This document shows positions 33,809-42,462 of a stretch of DNA of 64,000 nt, in pieces (positions within the stretch are counted from its first letter, which is position 1; each line of letters begins with the position of its first letter). Both the position numbers and the translations under genes were made by a program. The stretch comes from Mycobacterium sp. 852002-51057_SCH5723018. Its GTDB lineage: Bacteria; Actinomycetota; Actinomycetes; Mycobacteriales; Mycobacteriaceae. The stretch covers positions 36,340 to 100,339 of the forward strand of contig NZ_LZIR01000098.1 in NCBI RefSeq assembly GCF_001667035.1. The letters run 5' to 3'. The notes under the pieces were generated by a model, which made no database searches, was not told the DNA's origin, and was given only the letters and a program-made list of their open reading frames with translations.

Positions 33809-34980
33809 GTACGGGATCCGTCGGACTGGGGATGCCGAAGCCGCCGGCGCCCACGCTGGCCCCCCGGCGCAAAACGCGGCAGCTGATGGTCGCGGACGTC
33901 GGGGTGGGCAGCGAGTATCCGATTTCGGTGCAGTCGATGTGCACCACCAAGACGCACGACGTCAACTCGACGCTGCAGCAGATCGCCGAGCTCACCGCCG
34001 CAGGCTGCGACATCGTCCGGGTGGCCTGCCCGCGCCAGGAGGACGCCGACGCGCTGGCCGAGATCGCCCGGCACAGCCAGATCCCGGTGATCGCCGACAT
34101 TCACTTCCAGCCGAAGTACATCTTCGCCGCCATCGACGCCGGGTGCGCCGCGGTGCGGGTAAACCCCGGCAACATCAAGGAATTCGACGGCCGGGTCGGC
34201 GAGGTCGCCAAGGCCGCCGCCGCGGCCGGCATCCCGATCCGCATCGGCGTCAACGCCGGCTCGCTGGACAAGCGCTTCATGGAGAAGTACGGCAAGGCCA
34301 CCCCCGAGGCGCTGGTCGAATCCGCGCTGTGGGAGGCCTCGCTGTTCGAGGAGCACGGGTTCGGCGACATCAAGATCAGCGTCAAGCACAACGACCCCGT
34401 CGTGATGGTCGCCGCCTACGAGCAGCTGGCCGCCCAATGCGATTACCCCCTGCACCTCGGCGTCACCGAGGCCGGTCCCGCGTTCCAGGGCACCATCAAG
34501 TCCGCGGTGGCCTTCGGCGCGCTGTTGTCGCGGGGTATCGGTGACACCATCCGGGTGTCGCTGTCGGCGCCGCCGGTCGAGGAGGTCAAGGTCGGCACTC
34601 AGATTCTGGAGTCGCTGAACCTGCGGCCGCGGTCGCTCGAGATCGTGTCCTGCCCGTCGTGCGGTCGCGCCCAGGTCGACGTCTACACGCTGGCCAACGA
34701 GGTCACCGCCGGCCTGGACGGTCTCGACGTGCCGCTGCGGGTCGCCGTGATGGGCTGCGTCGTCAACGGTCCCGGCGAGGCCCGCGAGGCCGACCTGGGC
34801 GTGGCGTCGGGAAATGGCAAGGGGCAGATCTTCGTTCGCGGCGAAGTGATCAAGACGGTGCCCGAGGCGCAAATCGTAGAGACGCTGATCGAGGAGGCCA
34901 TGCGGCTCGCCGCGGAGCAGGGCAGCGATCACGGTCCGGGAACAGAAACGAGCGGTTCGCCTATTGTGACCGTAAGCTGA
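33805..34980 (+). CDS. ispG: 4-hydroxy-3-methylbut-2-enyl diphosphate synthase
   Basis: A 391-residue 4Fe-4S enzyme converting methylerythritol cyclodiphosphate to HMBPP. The TIM barrel opens with SVQSMCTTKTHDVNSTLQQI and holds IRIGVNAGSLDKRF. Cluster cysteines are in SCPSCGRAQVD and VMGCVVNGPGEAREAD, near residues 285-325. The GTG at 33805 overlaps the rip1 stop by four bases. Also known as gcpE; essential core gene. Confidence 0.97.
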   Translation: MSTGSVGLGMPKPPAPTLAPRRKTRQLMVADVGVGSEYPISVQSMCTTKTHDVNSTLQQIAELTAAGCDIVRVACPRQEDADALAEIARHSQIPVIADIHFQPKYIFAAIDAGCAAVRVNPGNIKEFDGRVGEVAKAAAAAGIPIRIGVNAGSLDKRFMEKYGKATPEALVESALWEASLFEEHGFGDIKISVKHNDPVVMVAAYEQLAAQCDYPLHLGVTEAGPAFQGTIKSAVAFGALLSRGIGDTIRVSLSAPPVEEVKVGTQILESLNLRPRSLEIVSCPSCGRAQVDVYTLANEVTAGLDGLDVPLRVAVMGCVVNGPGEAREADLGVASGNGKGQIFVRGEVIKTVPEAQIVETLIEEAMRLAAEQGSDHGPGTETSGSPIVTVS

Positions 34981-35035
34981 TAGGGCCAGTTCGCTTCTGC
35001 TGGTCTTCAGTTCGCACCACAGAGAGTCTCGCCAG

Positions 35036-35890
35036 ATGTCGGCTCCGCCACTCTTTCGCCTAGTCGGCGAGCGGCGGGTGTCTGTGGTGCGCGACGCCGC
35101 CGCCGTTTGGCGGGTGTTCGAAGACGACCCGGTCGGTTCCTGCATGGTTGCGGCCCGCGTCGCTGACCACGGCATCGAACCCAATTCGATCGGCGGGGAG
35201 CTGTGGACTCGCCGCGGCCCGGAGGAGTCGCTGTGCTTCGCCGGCGCCAATCTGATCCCGCTGCGCGGCGGACCGGCCGACCTGACCGCCTTCGCCGACG
35301 AGGCGATGAGCGGAACGCGGCGCTGTTCGTCGCTGGTGGGCAGGGCCGACCTGGTGATGCCGATGTGGGAGCGGCTCGAGCCGGCGTGGGGTCCGGCGCG
35401 TGACGTGCGCGACAACCAGCCGCTGATGGCGCTCACCAGGCACCCGAACTGCGACATCGATCCCGAAGTGCGTCAGGTCCGGCCCGACGAGCTGGACGCC
35501 TATCTCGTAGCCGCCGTCGACATGTTCATCGGGGAGGTGGGCGTCGACCCGCGGCTCGGTGACGGCGGTCGCGGCTATCGCCGACGGGTGGCCAGCCTGA
35601 TCGCGGCGGGGCGGGCCTGGGCGCGCTTCGAGCACGGGCAGGTCGTCTTCAAGGCCGAAGTGGGGTCGCAATCTCCCGGGGTCGGCCAGATCCAAGGGGT
35701 TTGGGTGCACCCGGAGTGGCGCGGCCTGGGCCTGGGCACCGCCGGCACCGCGACGGTGGCCGCCGTCACCGTCGGCAGCGGACGGATCGCCAGCCTTTAC
35801 GTGAACGACTTCAACACCGTCGCGCGCGCCGCCTACGCCCGCGTGGGCTTCACCGAGGTCGGCACGTTCGCCACGGTGCTGCTGGACTGA
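35036..35890 (+). CDS. GNAT family N-acetyltransferase
   Basis: A 284-residue two-part protein like M. tuberculosis Rv2867c. The first 120 residues form a DUF4081-type domain (VAARVADHGIEPNSIGGELW; FCFA-like block LCFAGANLIPL). The C-terminal GNAT domain from about residue 140 has the acetyl-CoA loop VHPEWRGLGLGTAGTATVA and YVNDFNTVARAAYARVGFTEVGTFATVL. The substrate is unknown. It follows ispG by 55 bases and is probably in the same transcript. Confidence 0.9.
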   Translation: MSAPPLFRLVGERRVSVVRDAAAVWRVFEDDPVGSCMVAARVADHGIEPNSIGGELWTRRGPEESLCFAGANLIPLRGGPADLTAFADEAMSGTRRCSSLVGRADLVMPMWERLEPAWGPARDVRDNQPLMALTRHPNCDIDPEVRQVRPDELDAYLVAAVDMFIGEVGVDPRLGDGGRGYRRRVASLIAAGRAWARFEHGQVVFKAEVGSQSPGVGQIQGVWVHPEWRGLGLGTAGTATVAAVTVGSGRIASLYVNDFNTVARAAYARVGFTEVGTFATVLLD

Positions 35891-35899
35891 TCCGCGAAG

Positions 35900-35945
35900 G
35901 TGCGGCTGGCCGCACGCTAGGCACCCAAAGTGCGGCTGGCCGCAC
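35900..35945. repeat. Two copies of a 16-bp palindrome
   Basis: GTGCGGCTGGCCGCAC occurs at 35900-35915 and again at 35930-35945. Each copy is a self-complementary hairpin with 7-bp arms. They lie between the GNAT stop and the penicillin-binding lipoprotein gene. Candidates: a tandem operator, a terminator or a mobile interspersed palindrome. Confidence 0.8.
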
Positions 35946-36034
35946 AGTCGGGGCCGCGCCCTATCTGCCCATAACGGTCGGGTCTCGGTGTGTCGGCGCT
36001 GGTGTTGGGCTCGCAGTTCTTAACATCAGCAACG

Positions 36035-37852
36035 ATGGCAACAAAAAGAACATTAGCCTCATGCGTCTTGAGTTTGCTGCTGGTCGGGGTCATCGCCCTG
36101 TCCGGGTGCACGCCTCGACCGGAGGGCCCCGGGCCGGCCGCCGAAAAGTACCTGCGCGCCTTGTCCATCGGCGACACCGCGACGGCCGCCCAGCTCAGCG
36201 ACAACCCCAACGAAGCCCGCGAGGCGCTCAACGCCGCGTGGGCGGGGCTGCAGGCCACCCACCTCGATGCGCAGATCCTCAGCTCCAAGTACGCCGAGGA
36301 CACCGGCACGGTCAACTACCGCTTCACCTGGCACCTGCCGAAGAACCGGACGTGGAGCTACGACGGGCAGCTGAAGATGGCCCGCGACGAGGGGCGCTGG
36401 GAGGTCCGGTGGGCCACCACCGGCCTGCACCCCAAGCTGGGTGAGCACCAGACGTTCGCGTTGCGCTCCGATCCGCCGCGGCGCGCCTCGGTGAACGAAC
36501 TCGGCGGCAGCGACGTGCTGGCCCCGGGCTACCTGTACCACTACACGCTCGACGCCACCCAGGCCGGGCCGGCGCTGATCGGGACGACGCACGCGATCGT
36601 CGACGTGTTGCGGCCCTTCAACAACACGCTCGTGGACCCGCAGCTGCTCGCAGAGCAGGCCACCTCGGCCCCCCATCCGCTGGACCTGGGCGTCACGCTG
36701 CAGCCCGACGACAACGACAAGGTCTTCCCGGCGATCGGAAGACTGCCCGGCATCGTGATCACCCCCCAGGCCGAAATGCTGCCGACCGACCCGCATTTCG
36801 CGCCGGCCGTCATCAACGCGGTGAAGAAGGCCGTGATGGACCAGCTCGACGGCCAGGCGGGGTGGCGGGTGGTCAGCGTCAACCAGAACGGCGTCGACGT
36901 CGCCGTGCTTCAGGAAATCGAGGGCTCGCCGGCGCCGTCGGTGTCGATCACCTTGGACCGGGCCGTGCAAAACGCCGCTCAGCGCGCGGTGGACACCCGC
37001 GGCGGCAAGGCGATGATCGTTGTGATCAAGCCGTCGACCGGGGAGATCCTGGCGATCGCGCAGAACAAGGGCGCCGACGCCGACGGCCTGCTCGCCACCA
37101 CCGGCCTGTTCCCGCCCGGGTCGACATTCAAGATGATCACCGCCGGCGCCGCCGTCGACCGCGACATGGCCACGCCCAACACGATGCTGGGCTGCCCCGG
37201 CCACATCGACATCGGGCACCGGACCATTCCCAACTATGGCGGCTTCGACCTGGGCGTGGTGTCGATGTCGCGCGCGTTCGCCAGTTCCTGCAACACCACG
37301 TTCGCCGAGCTGAGCAGCAGGATGCCGCCGCGCGGCCTGACGCAGGCGGCCAACCGCTACGGGATCGGTCTGGACTACCAGGTGGACGGCATCACCACCG
37401 TGACCGGGTCGGTGCCGCCGACGGTGGACCTGGCCGAGCGCACCGAGGACGGCTTCGGCCAGGGCAAGGTGCTGGCCAGCCCCTTCGGCATGGCCTTGGT
37501 CGCCGCCACCGTAGCCGCCGGGAAGACCCCGGTGCCGCAGCTGATCGCCGGGCGGCCGACGACGGTCGACGGCGACAACACGCCGATCTCGGAGAAGATG
37601 ATCGGCGCGCTGCGGCCGATGATGCGGCTGGTGGTGACCAACGGGACCGCCAAGGAGATCTCCGGCTGCTGCGGCGAGATATACGCGAAGACCGGTGAGG
37701 CCGAGTTCCCCGGCGGCTCGCACTCCTGGTTCGCCGGGTACCGCGGCGACCTGGCGTTCGCGGCGCTGATCGTCGGGGGCGGCAGCTCGGAATACGCGGT
37801 CCGGATGACCAAGGTGATGTTCGAATCGCTGCCCCGGGACTACCTCGCTTAG
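36035..37852 (+). CDS. Class B penicillin-binding lipoprotein (NTF2-like N-terminal domain)
   Basis: A 605-residue membrane-anchored transpeptidase, counterpart of Rv2864c. The lipoprotein signal ends in LSGC at about residue 27. An NTF2-like (MecA N-terminal) domain spans residues 35-150, a dimerisation domain follows, and the transpeptidase domain starts near residue 310. Catalytic motifs are SxxK in PPGSTFKMI, SxN in ASSCNTTF and KTG in YAKTGEAE. It cross-links peptidoglycan outside the membrane and is a beta-lactam target. The ATG at 36035 is chosen because it opens the signal sequence. Confidence 0.95.
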   Translation: MATKRTLASCVLSLLLVGVIALSGCTPRPEGPGPAAEKYLRALSIGDTATAAQLSDNPNEAREALNAAWAGLQATHLDAQILSSKYAEDTGTVNYRFTWHLPKNRTWSYDGQLKMARDEGRWEVRWATTGLHPKLGEHQTFALRSDPPRRASVNELGGSDVLAPGYLYHYTLDATQAGPALIGTTHAIVDVLRPFNNTLVDPQLLAEQATSAPHPLDLGVTLQPDDNDKVFPAIGRLPGIVITPQAEMLPTDPHFAPAVINAVKKAVMDQLDGQAGWRVVSVNQNGVDVAVLQEIEGSPAPSVSITLDRAVQNAAQRAVDTRGGKAMIVVIKPSTGEILAIAQNKGADADGLLATTGLFPPGSTFKMITAGAAVDRDMATPNTMLGCPGHIDIGHRTIPNYGGFDLGVVSMSRAFASSCNTTFAELSSRMPPRGLTQAANRYGIGLDYQVDGITTVTGSVPPTVDLAERTEDGFGQGKVLASPFGMALVAATVAAGKTPVPQLIAGRPTTVDGDNTPISEKMIGALRPMMRLVVTNGTAKEISGCCGEIYAKTGEAEFPGGSHSWFAGYRGDLAFAALIVGGGSSEYAVRMTKVMFESLPRDYLA

Positions 37853-37972
37853 CGTGGGTCTGGCCCTGCCGCAGCGTTGCGTGTGCGGTGACGGCTTTGC
37901 GTGTGCGCTGACGGCGGGGAATGTGAACAGGTGGCGACCCACGCTCACACTCAAAGCCGCCGATTCACACGC
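37851..37972. repeat. Nested intergenic inverted repeats between the PBP gene and mapB
   Basis: Two arm pairs are present. AGCGTGGGTC (37851-37860) pairs perfectly with GACCCACGCT (37936-37945). A 27-base arm at 37879-37905 (GCGTGTG, 6 variable bases, CGGCTTTG, then GTGTG) pairs with 37946-37972. The pairs cross rather than nest, so both cannot form at once. It may be a terminator or switch-like structure, or a shuffled interspersed repeat. Confidence 0.75.
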
Positions 37973-38013
37973 GAGGCTGAGCCGGCGCTGCGCGCGCGAT
38001 TATGCTGGTCGCC

Positions 38014-38871
38014 ATGCCTGCTCGGACCGCGCTTTCCCCCGGAGTGATCTCCCCGACGCTGCCGGTGCCCGGCCGCATCGAGCGTCCGGAATATGTCGGC
38101 AAGCCGACGGCCCGGGAAGGCAGCGAACCGTGGGTGCAGACGCCTGATGTGATCGAGAAGATGCGCGTGGCCGGCCGGATCGCGGCCGGCGCGCTGGCCG
38201 AAGCGGGCAAGGCGGTGGCGCCCGGGGTGACCACCGACGAGCTGGACCGGATCGCCCACGAGTACATGATCGACAACGGCGCCTACCCCTCGACGCTGGG
38301 CTACAAGGGATTCCCGAAGTCGTGCTGCACGTCGCTCAACGAAGTCATCTGCCACGGCATCCCCGACTCGACCGTGATCGAAGACGGGGACATCGTCAAC
38401 ATCGACGTCACCGCCTACATCGACGGGGTGCACGGCGACACCAACGCCACGTTCCTGGCCGGCGACGTCTCCGAGGAGCACCGGCTGTTGGTGGAGCGGA
38501 CCCGCGAGGCCACCACGCGCGCCATCAACGCCGTCAAACCCGGGCGGGCGCTGTCGGTCGTGGGCCGCGTCATCGAGTCCTATGCAAACCGTTTCGGGTA
38601 CAACGTCGTTCGTGACTTCACCGGCCACGGCGTCGGCACCACGTTCCACAACGGGCTGGTCGTGCTGCACTACGACCAGCCCGCCGTTTCGACCATCATG
38701 CAGCCGGGCATGACGTTCACCATCGAACCGATGATCAACCTCGGCGCGCTGGACTACGAGATCTGGGACGACGGCTGGACGGTGGTCACCAAGGACCGCA
38801 AATGGACCGCGCAGTTCGAGCACACGTTGCTGGTCACCGACAGCGGCGTCGAGATCCTGACTCAGCTGTGA
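38014..38871 (+). CDS. mapB: Type I methionine aminopeptidase MapB
   Basis: A 285-residue metal-dependent aminopeptidase removing initiator Met. Its 40-residue N-terminal extension (RTALSPGVISPTLPVPGR) carries a proline-rich ribosome-tunnel-binding type sequence typical of actinobacterial MapB. Metal ligands sit in VNIDVTAYIDGVHGDTNATF (two Asp), GHGVGTTFHN (His), TIEPMINLG (Glu) and QFEHTLLV (Glu). The ATG at 38014 matches the M. tuberculosis MapB start (Rv2861c); an upstream ATG at 38002 is less likely. Confidence 0.96.
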   Translation: MPARTALSPGVISPTLPVPGRIERPEYVGKPTAREGSEPWVQTPDVIEKMRVAGRIAAGALAEAGKAVAPGVTTDELDRIAHEYMIDNGAYPSTLGYKGFPKSCCTSLNEVICHGIPDSTVIEDGDIVNIDVTAYIDGVHGDTNATFLAGDVSEEHRLLVERTREATTRAINAVKPGRALSVVGRVIESYANRFGYNVVRDFTGHGVGTTFHNGLVVLHYDQPAVSTIMQPGMTFTIEPMINLGALDYEIWDDGWTVVTKDRKWTAQFEHTLLVTDSGVEILTQL

Positions 38872-38878
38872 GGCTTTC

Positions 38879-38942
38879 GGCGCGAGCAGACATAAAAGCC
38901 CCTATTTGGGCCCCACATTGGGGGCTTTTGCGTCTGCTCGCC
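38879..38942. repeat. Intergenic inverted repeat between mapB and cobQ
   Basis: Left arm 38879-38902 (GGCGCGAGCAGACATAAAAG and on to CCCC) pairs with right arm 38920-38942 (GGGGGCTTTTGCGTCTGCTCGCC) with small bulges. I recall GCGAGCAGACGCAAAA as a motif repeated in intergenic DNA of other mycobacteria. It lies 7 bases after the mapB stop and runs to within 9 bases of the cobQ start, so it may terminate mapB and occlude cobQ translation. Confidence 0.75.
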
Positions 38943-38950
38943 ACAAAAAG

Positions 38951-40462
38951 GTGAGTGGCGCGCTGCTGGTCGCGGGCACCAGCTCCGACGCCGGGAAATC
39001 GGTGGTGGTGGCTGGCCTGTGCCGGTTGTTGGCGCGCAAGGGGATTCGCGTGGCGCCGTTCAAGGCGCAGAACATGTCCAACAACTCGGTGGTCACCGTC
39101 GAAGGCGGCGAGATCGGCCGCGCCCAGGCGATCCAGGCGCGGGCGGCGGGGCTCGAGCCCAGCGTGCGATTCAACCCGATCCTGCTCAAGCCCGGCAGCG
39201 ACCGGTCCGCCCAGCTGGTGATCCGCGGCCGGGTCGCCGAATCCGTCACCGCCGCGGGCTATGTGAACCATCGCGACCGGCTCGCCGGCATCGTCGGAGA
39301 CGAATTGTCATCCCTGCGCGCCGAATTCGAAGCGGTGATCTGCGAGGGAGCCGGTTCGCCGGCCGAGATCAACTTGCGTGCAACCGATCTGGCGAACATG
39401 GGATTGGCCCGCGCGGCAAACCTGCCGGTGATCCTGGTCGGCGACATCGACCGCGGCGGCCTGCTCGCCCACCTGTTCGGCACCGTCGCGGTGCTCGAGC
39501 CCGAGGACCAAGCGCTGATCGCAGGCTTCGTCGTCAACAAATTCCGCGGCGACCCGGCGCTGCTCGAACCCGGGCTCAAGCAGCTGCACGCCATGACCGG
39601 CCGCCCGACCTACGGGGTCGTGCCCTACGCCGACGAGCTGTGGCTGGACGCCGAGGACTCGCTGTCGGTGGTCGCCCACCGCGTGGTCGGCACGCCCGCC
39701 CCGCCGCGCGGCGACGAGTGGCTGCGGGTGGCCGCGGTCCGGCTGCCCCGGATCTCGAACTCCACCGACGTCGAGGCCCTGGCCTGCGAGCCCGGCGTGC
39801 TGGTGCGCTGGATCACCGACCCCGCCGATCTGGCCGACGCCGACCTGATCGTGCTTCCGGGCAGTAAGGCCACCGTCGCCGACCTGTCCTGGCTGCGCGA
39901 TCGCGGCCTGGCCGGCGCCATCGCCGAGCGTGCCCGGGCCGGCAAGTCGGTGCTGGGCATTTGCGGCGGACTGCAGATGCTCTGCCGGCGCATCGAGGAC
40001 ACGGTCGAATCGGGCGCGGGGGAGGTCGCCGGGCTCGGCCTGCTCGACGCCGACGTCGCCTTCGCGGAGGCCAAGGTGCTGCGCCGTTGGCAGCGGCCGC
40101 ACGACGGCCCTCTGTCAGGCTACGAAATCCATCATGGGCGGCTCTCCCGGTGCGCCGAGGAGACCTGGTTCGCGGCCGACTCGCAGCCGCAGGGCATCCT
40201 GCGCGGCGCGGTGTTCGGCACCCATTGGCACGGCCTGCTCGACAACGACGACTTCCGTCGCGCATGGCTCGCCCGCGTCGCCGAGGCGGCCGGCCGCACC
40301 GGATTCGTGGTCGGCGAGACCAACGTCGCCGCGCGCCGCGATGCCCAACTCGATCTGATCGCCGACCTGCTGGCGGCCCACCTCGACGTCGACACCGTCC
40401 TCGGGCTGCTCGACGGGCCACCGCCGCGGCGACCCCGTATCGCAACCGGGTTGCGGCCGTAG
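38951..40462 (+). CDS. cobQ: Cobyric acid synthase
   Basis: A 503-residue glutamine-dependent amidotransferase that amidates four carboxylates of adenosylcobyrinic diamide in B12 synthesis. The N-terminal synthetase domain has AGTSSDAGKSVVVAGLCRLLARKG, APFKAQNMSNNS, EGAGSPAEINLRATDLANMGLARAA and VGDIDRGGLLAHLFGT. The C-terminal glutaminase domain holds the Cys in VLGICGGLQML and the His in FGTHWHGLLDN. The GTG at 38951 fits the family start. M. tuberculosis carries cobQ1 elsewhere (Rv0255c), so its place between mapB and glnA4 is a rearrangement or a second copy. Confidence 0.93.
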   Translation: MSGALLVAGTSSDAGKSVVVAGLCRLLARKGIRVAPFKAQNMSNNSVVTVEGGEIGRAQAIQARAAGLEPSVRFNPILLKPGSDRSAQLVIRGRVAESVTAAGYVNHRDRLAGIVGDELSSLRAEFEAVICEGAGSPAEINLRATDLANMGLARAANLPVILVGDIDRGGLLAHLFGTVAVLEPEDQALIAGFVVNKFRGDPALLEPGLKQLHAMTGRPTYGVVPYADELWLDAEDSLSVVAHRVVGTPAPPRGDEWLRVAAVRLPRISNSTDVEALACEPGVLVRWITDPADLADADLIVLPGSKATVADLSWLRDRGLAGAIAERARAGKSVLGICGGLQMLCRRIEDTVESGAGEVAGLGLLDADVAFAEAKVLRRWQRPHDGPLSGYEIHHGRLSRCAEETWFAADSQPQGILRGAVFGTHWHGLLDNDDFRRAWLARVAEAAGRTGFVVGETNVAARRDAQLDLIADLLAAHLDVDTVLGLLDGPPPRRPRIATGLRP

Positions 40463-40522
40463 GCGGAGCTGGCGAGCGGCGGAAGCCTCGCGCGCGCAGG
40501 CCATTGCCTGTAGCGTGCGTGA

Positions 40523-41083
40523 GTGTCCTCCATGATGACCACGCTCGACGGGTTTCCTGTCCCGGTGGCCGTAGCCGGCCCGGAGAACGGCATTGTCGTC
40601 GTCATACTGGGCGACGGTCAGCGTGCGCCGGTCGCCTATGACGCGGTGTGCGAGCGGCTGCATACCGCATCGCTTCGCACCGTCGTCATCGGCCACCATG
40701 AGCGGCTCACCCCCAAGTCCGTCGTCGGCATCCTCGATGCTTTGGGCATCGGCTGGGCCGTCGTCGTCGGCGACCGCGCCGGCGGTGAGCTCGCCTGGGA
40801 ACTCGCGGCAACCAAGCTGGGCCGGTTTGTCGGGCTGGTGGTGATCGACCGCGGACATCCGCAGGTGGCCGACCCCAAGGGTGTGGTTCAGGACGAACAC
40901 TGCCCCCCGGTGGAGATCGGCACCACCGTGCTGGTCAGCTCCGCGGCGGCTCGGTCGGTGGCGCGGGCCAGCCAGCGGTTCGTGTACGCCGAATACCGCC
41001 TGGTCGAGCTGGGCCGGCGCAACGTGCAGGAGTCGACCGCGCAGTTGGCGGCCGAGATCGTCTTGCGCACCAGCACCTGGTAG
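40523..41083 (+). CDS. Truncated alpha/beta-hydrolase-like protein without the catalytic Ser
   Basis: A 186-residue protein that follows an alpha/beta-hydrolase pattern: VVVILGDGQRAPVAYDAVCERLH, then the helix before the nucleophile elbow (VVGILDALGIGWAVVVGDRAGGELAWELAA). The elbow should read GxSxG; it is GDRAG, with Arg in place of the nucleophilic Ser. The chain is also shorter than active family members, about 250-300 residues. It is therefore probably not a hydrolase; a binding or regulatory role is possible. GTG start at 40523, with ATG options at 40532 and 40535. It is the gene before glnA4. Confidence 0.7.
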   Translation: MSSMMTTLDGFPVPVAVAGPENGIVVVILGDGQRAPVAYDAVCERLHTASLRTVVIGHHERLTPKSVVGILDALGIGWAVVVGDRAGGELAWELAATKLGRFVGLVVIDRGHPQVADPKGVVQDEHCPPVEIGTTVLVSSAAARSVARASQRFVYAEYRLVELGRRNVQESTAQLAAEIVLRTSTW

Positions 41084-41100
41084 CTGGTCGGGATTCCCCG

Positions 41101-42462
41101 ATGTTGTCGTTGGGAGCGCTGCAAGAACTGGTGGCAAGCGACGCGGTGGACACCGTGATCGTCGCGTTCACCGACATGCAGGGCCGGCTGGTCGGCAAGC
41201 GGGTGGCCGCCCGGCTGTTCCTCGACGAGGTCGCCGCCGACGGCGCCGAGTGCTGTAGCTATCTGCTCGCCGTCGACGTGGACATGAACACGGTGGCCGG
41301 CTACGCGATGTCGAGCTGGGACACCGGCTACGGCGACATGGTGATGCGGCCGGACCTGTCCACCCTGCGGCTGACCCCATGGCTGCCCAACACGGCCCTG
41401 GTGATCGCCGACCTGGGTTGGGCCGACGGCAGCGAGGTCGCGGTCGCGCCCCGGGCTGTCCTGCGGCGCCAGCTCGACCGGCTCCGCGAGCGCGGGCTGG
41501 TCGGCGATGTCGCGACGGAGCTGGAGTTCATCGTGTTCGACCAGTCGTATCGCGAGGCATGGGCCGCCGGCTGGTGCGGGCTGACACCGGCCAGCGACTA
41601 CAACATCGACTACGCGATCCTGGCGTCGTCGCGGATGGAACCGCTGCTGCACGACATCCGGCGGGGCATGCAGGGGGCAGGCCTGCGGTTCGAGGCCGTC
41701 AAAGGCGAATGCAACAAGGGACAGCAGGAGATCGGCTTCCGCTACGACGAGGCGCTGGTCACCTGCGACAACCACGCCATCTACAAGAACGGCGCCAAGG
41801 AGATTGCCGACCAGCACAGCAAGAGCCTGACGTTCATGGCCAAATACGATGAGCGCGAAGGCAATAGCTGCCACATTCACCTCTCGCTGCGCGGCAATGA
41901 CGGCGCCGAGAACAGCCCCGTGTTCGCCGACAGCTCCCGCCCGCACGGCATGTCGCCGACATTTTCCGGCTTCCTGGCGGGGCTGCTGGCGACGTTGCGC
42001 GAGTTCACCCTGTTCTACGCCCCAAACATCAACTCCTACAAGCGATTCGCCCACGGTAGCTTCGCGCCCACCGCGGTGGCCTGGGGGCTGGACAACCGCA
42101 CCTGTGCGTTGCGGGTGGTCGGGCACGGGCGCAACAAACGGGTGGAATGCCGCGTCCCAGGCGGCGATGTCAATCCCTATCTGGCGGTGGCGGCGCTCGT
42201 CGCCGGCGGCCTGTACGGTATCGAACGGGGCCTCGAGCCGCCCGAGCCCTACGCCGGCAATGCTTATGACGCAACGGGAGTCGAGCGGTTGCCGGCCACG
42301 CTGGCCGAGGCCGCCACGCTGTTCTCCGGGTCGGCGCTGGCCCGCGAGGCGTTCGGTGAGGATGTCGTCGCGCATTACCTGAACAACGCCCACGTGGAGC
42401 TGACGGCGTACAACGCAGCGGTCACCGATTGGGAAAGGATGCGTGGCTTTGAGCGGCTGTAG
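41101..42462 (+). CDS. glnA4: Glutamine-synthetase-like GlnA4 (probable gamma-glutamyl-amine ligase)
   Basis: A 453-residue type I glutamine-synthetase fold enzyme. The N-terminal beta-grasp has VIVAFTDMQGRLVGKRVAARLF. The catalytic domain has ATELEFIVFD (metal Glu), FEAVKGECNKGQQEIGFRY, SLTFMAKYDEREGNSCHIHLSL (ATP/metal), NSYKRF and AWGLDNRTCALRVVGHG (glutamate site). Such GlnA paralogues in actinobacteria glutamylate polyamines or ethanolamine rather than ammonia. The next three genes encode a gamma-glutamyl hydrolase, an aldehyde dehydrogenase and an SDR, matching a Puu-like route. Counterpart: Rv2860c. Confidence 0.9.
   Translation: MLSLGALQELVASDAVDTVIVAFTDMQGRLVGKRVAARLFLDEVAADGAECCSYLLAVDVDMNTVAGYAMSSWDTGYGDMVMRPDLSTLRLTPWLPNTALVIADLGWADGSEVAVAPRAVLRRQLDRLRERGLVGDVATELEFIVFDQSYREAWAAGWCGLTPASDYNIDYAILASSRMEPLLHDIRRGMQGAGLRFEAVKGECNKGQQEIGFRYDEALVTCDNHAIYKNGAKEIADQHSKSLTFMAKYDEREGNSCHIHLSLRGNDGAENSPVFADSSRPHGMSPTFSGFLAGLLATLREFTLFYAPNINSYKRFAHGSFAPTAVAWGLDNRTCALRVVGHGRNKRVECRVPGGDVNPYLAVAALVAGGLYGIERGLEPPEPYAGNAYDATGVERLPATLAEAATLFSGSALAREAFGEDVVAHYLNNAHVELTAYNAAVTDWERMRGFERL

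Noticed and set aside
33751..35457. A 568-codon minus-strand open frame over ispG and the GNAT gene.
   Set aside because: It is an antisense shadow of two conserved genes with no signals of its own.
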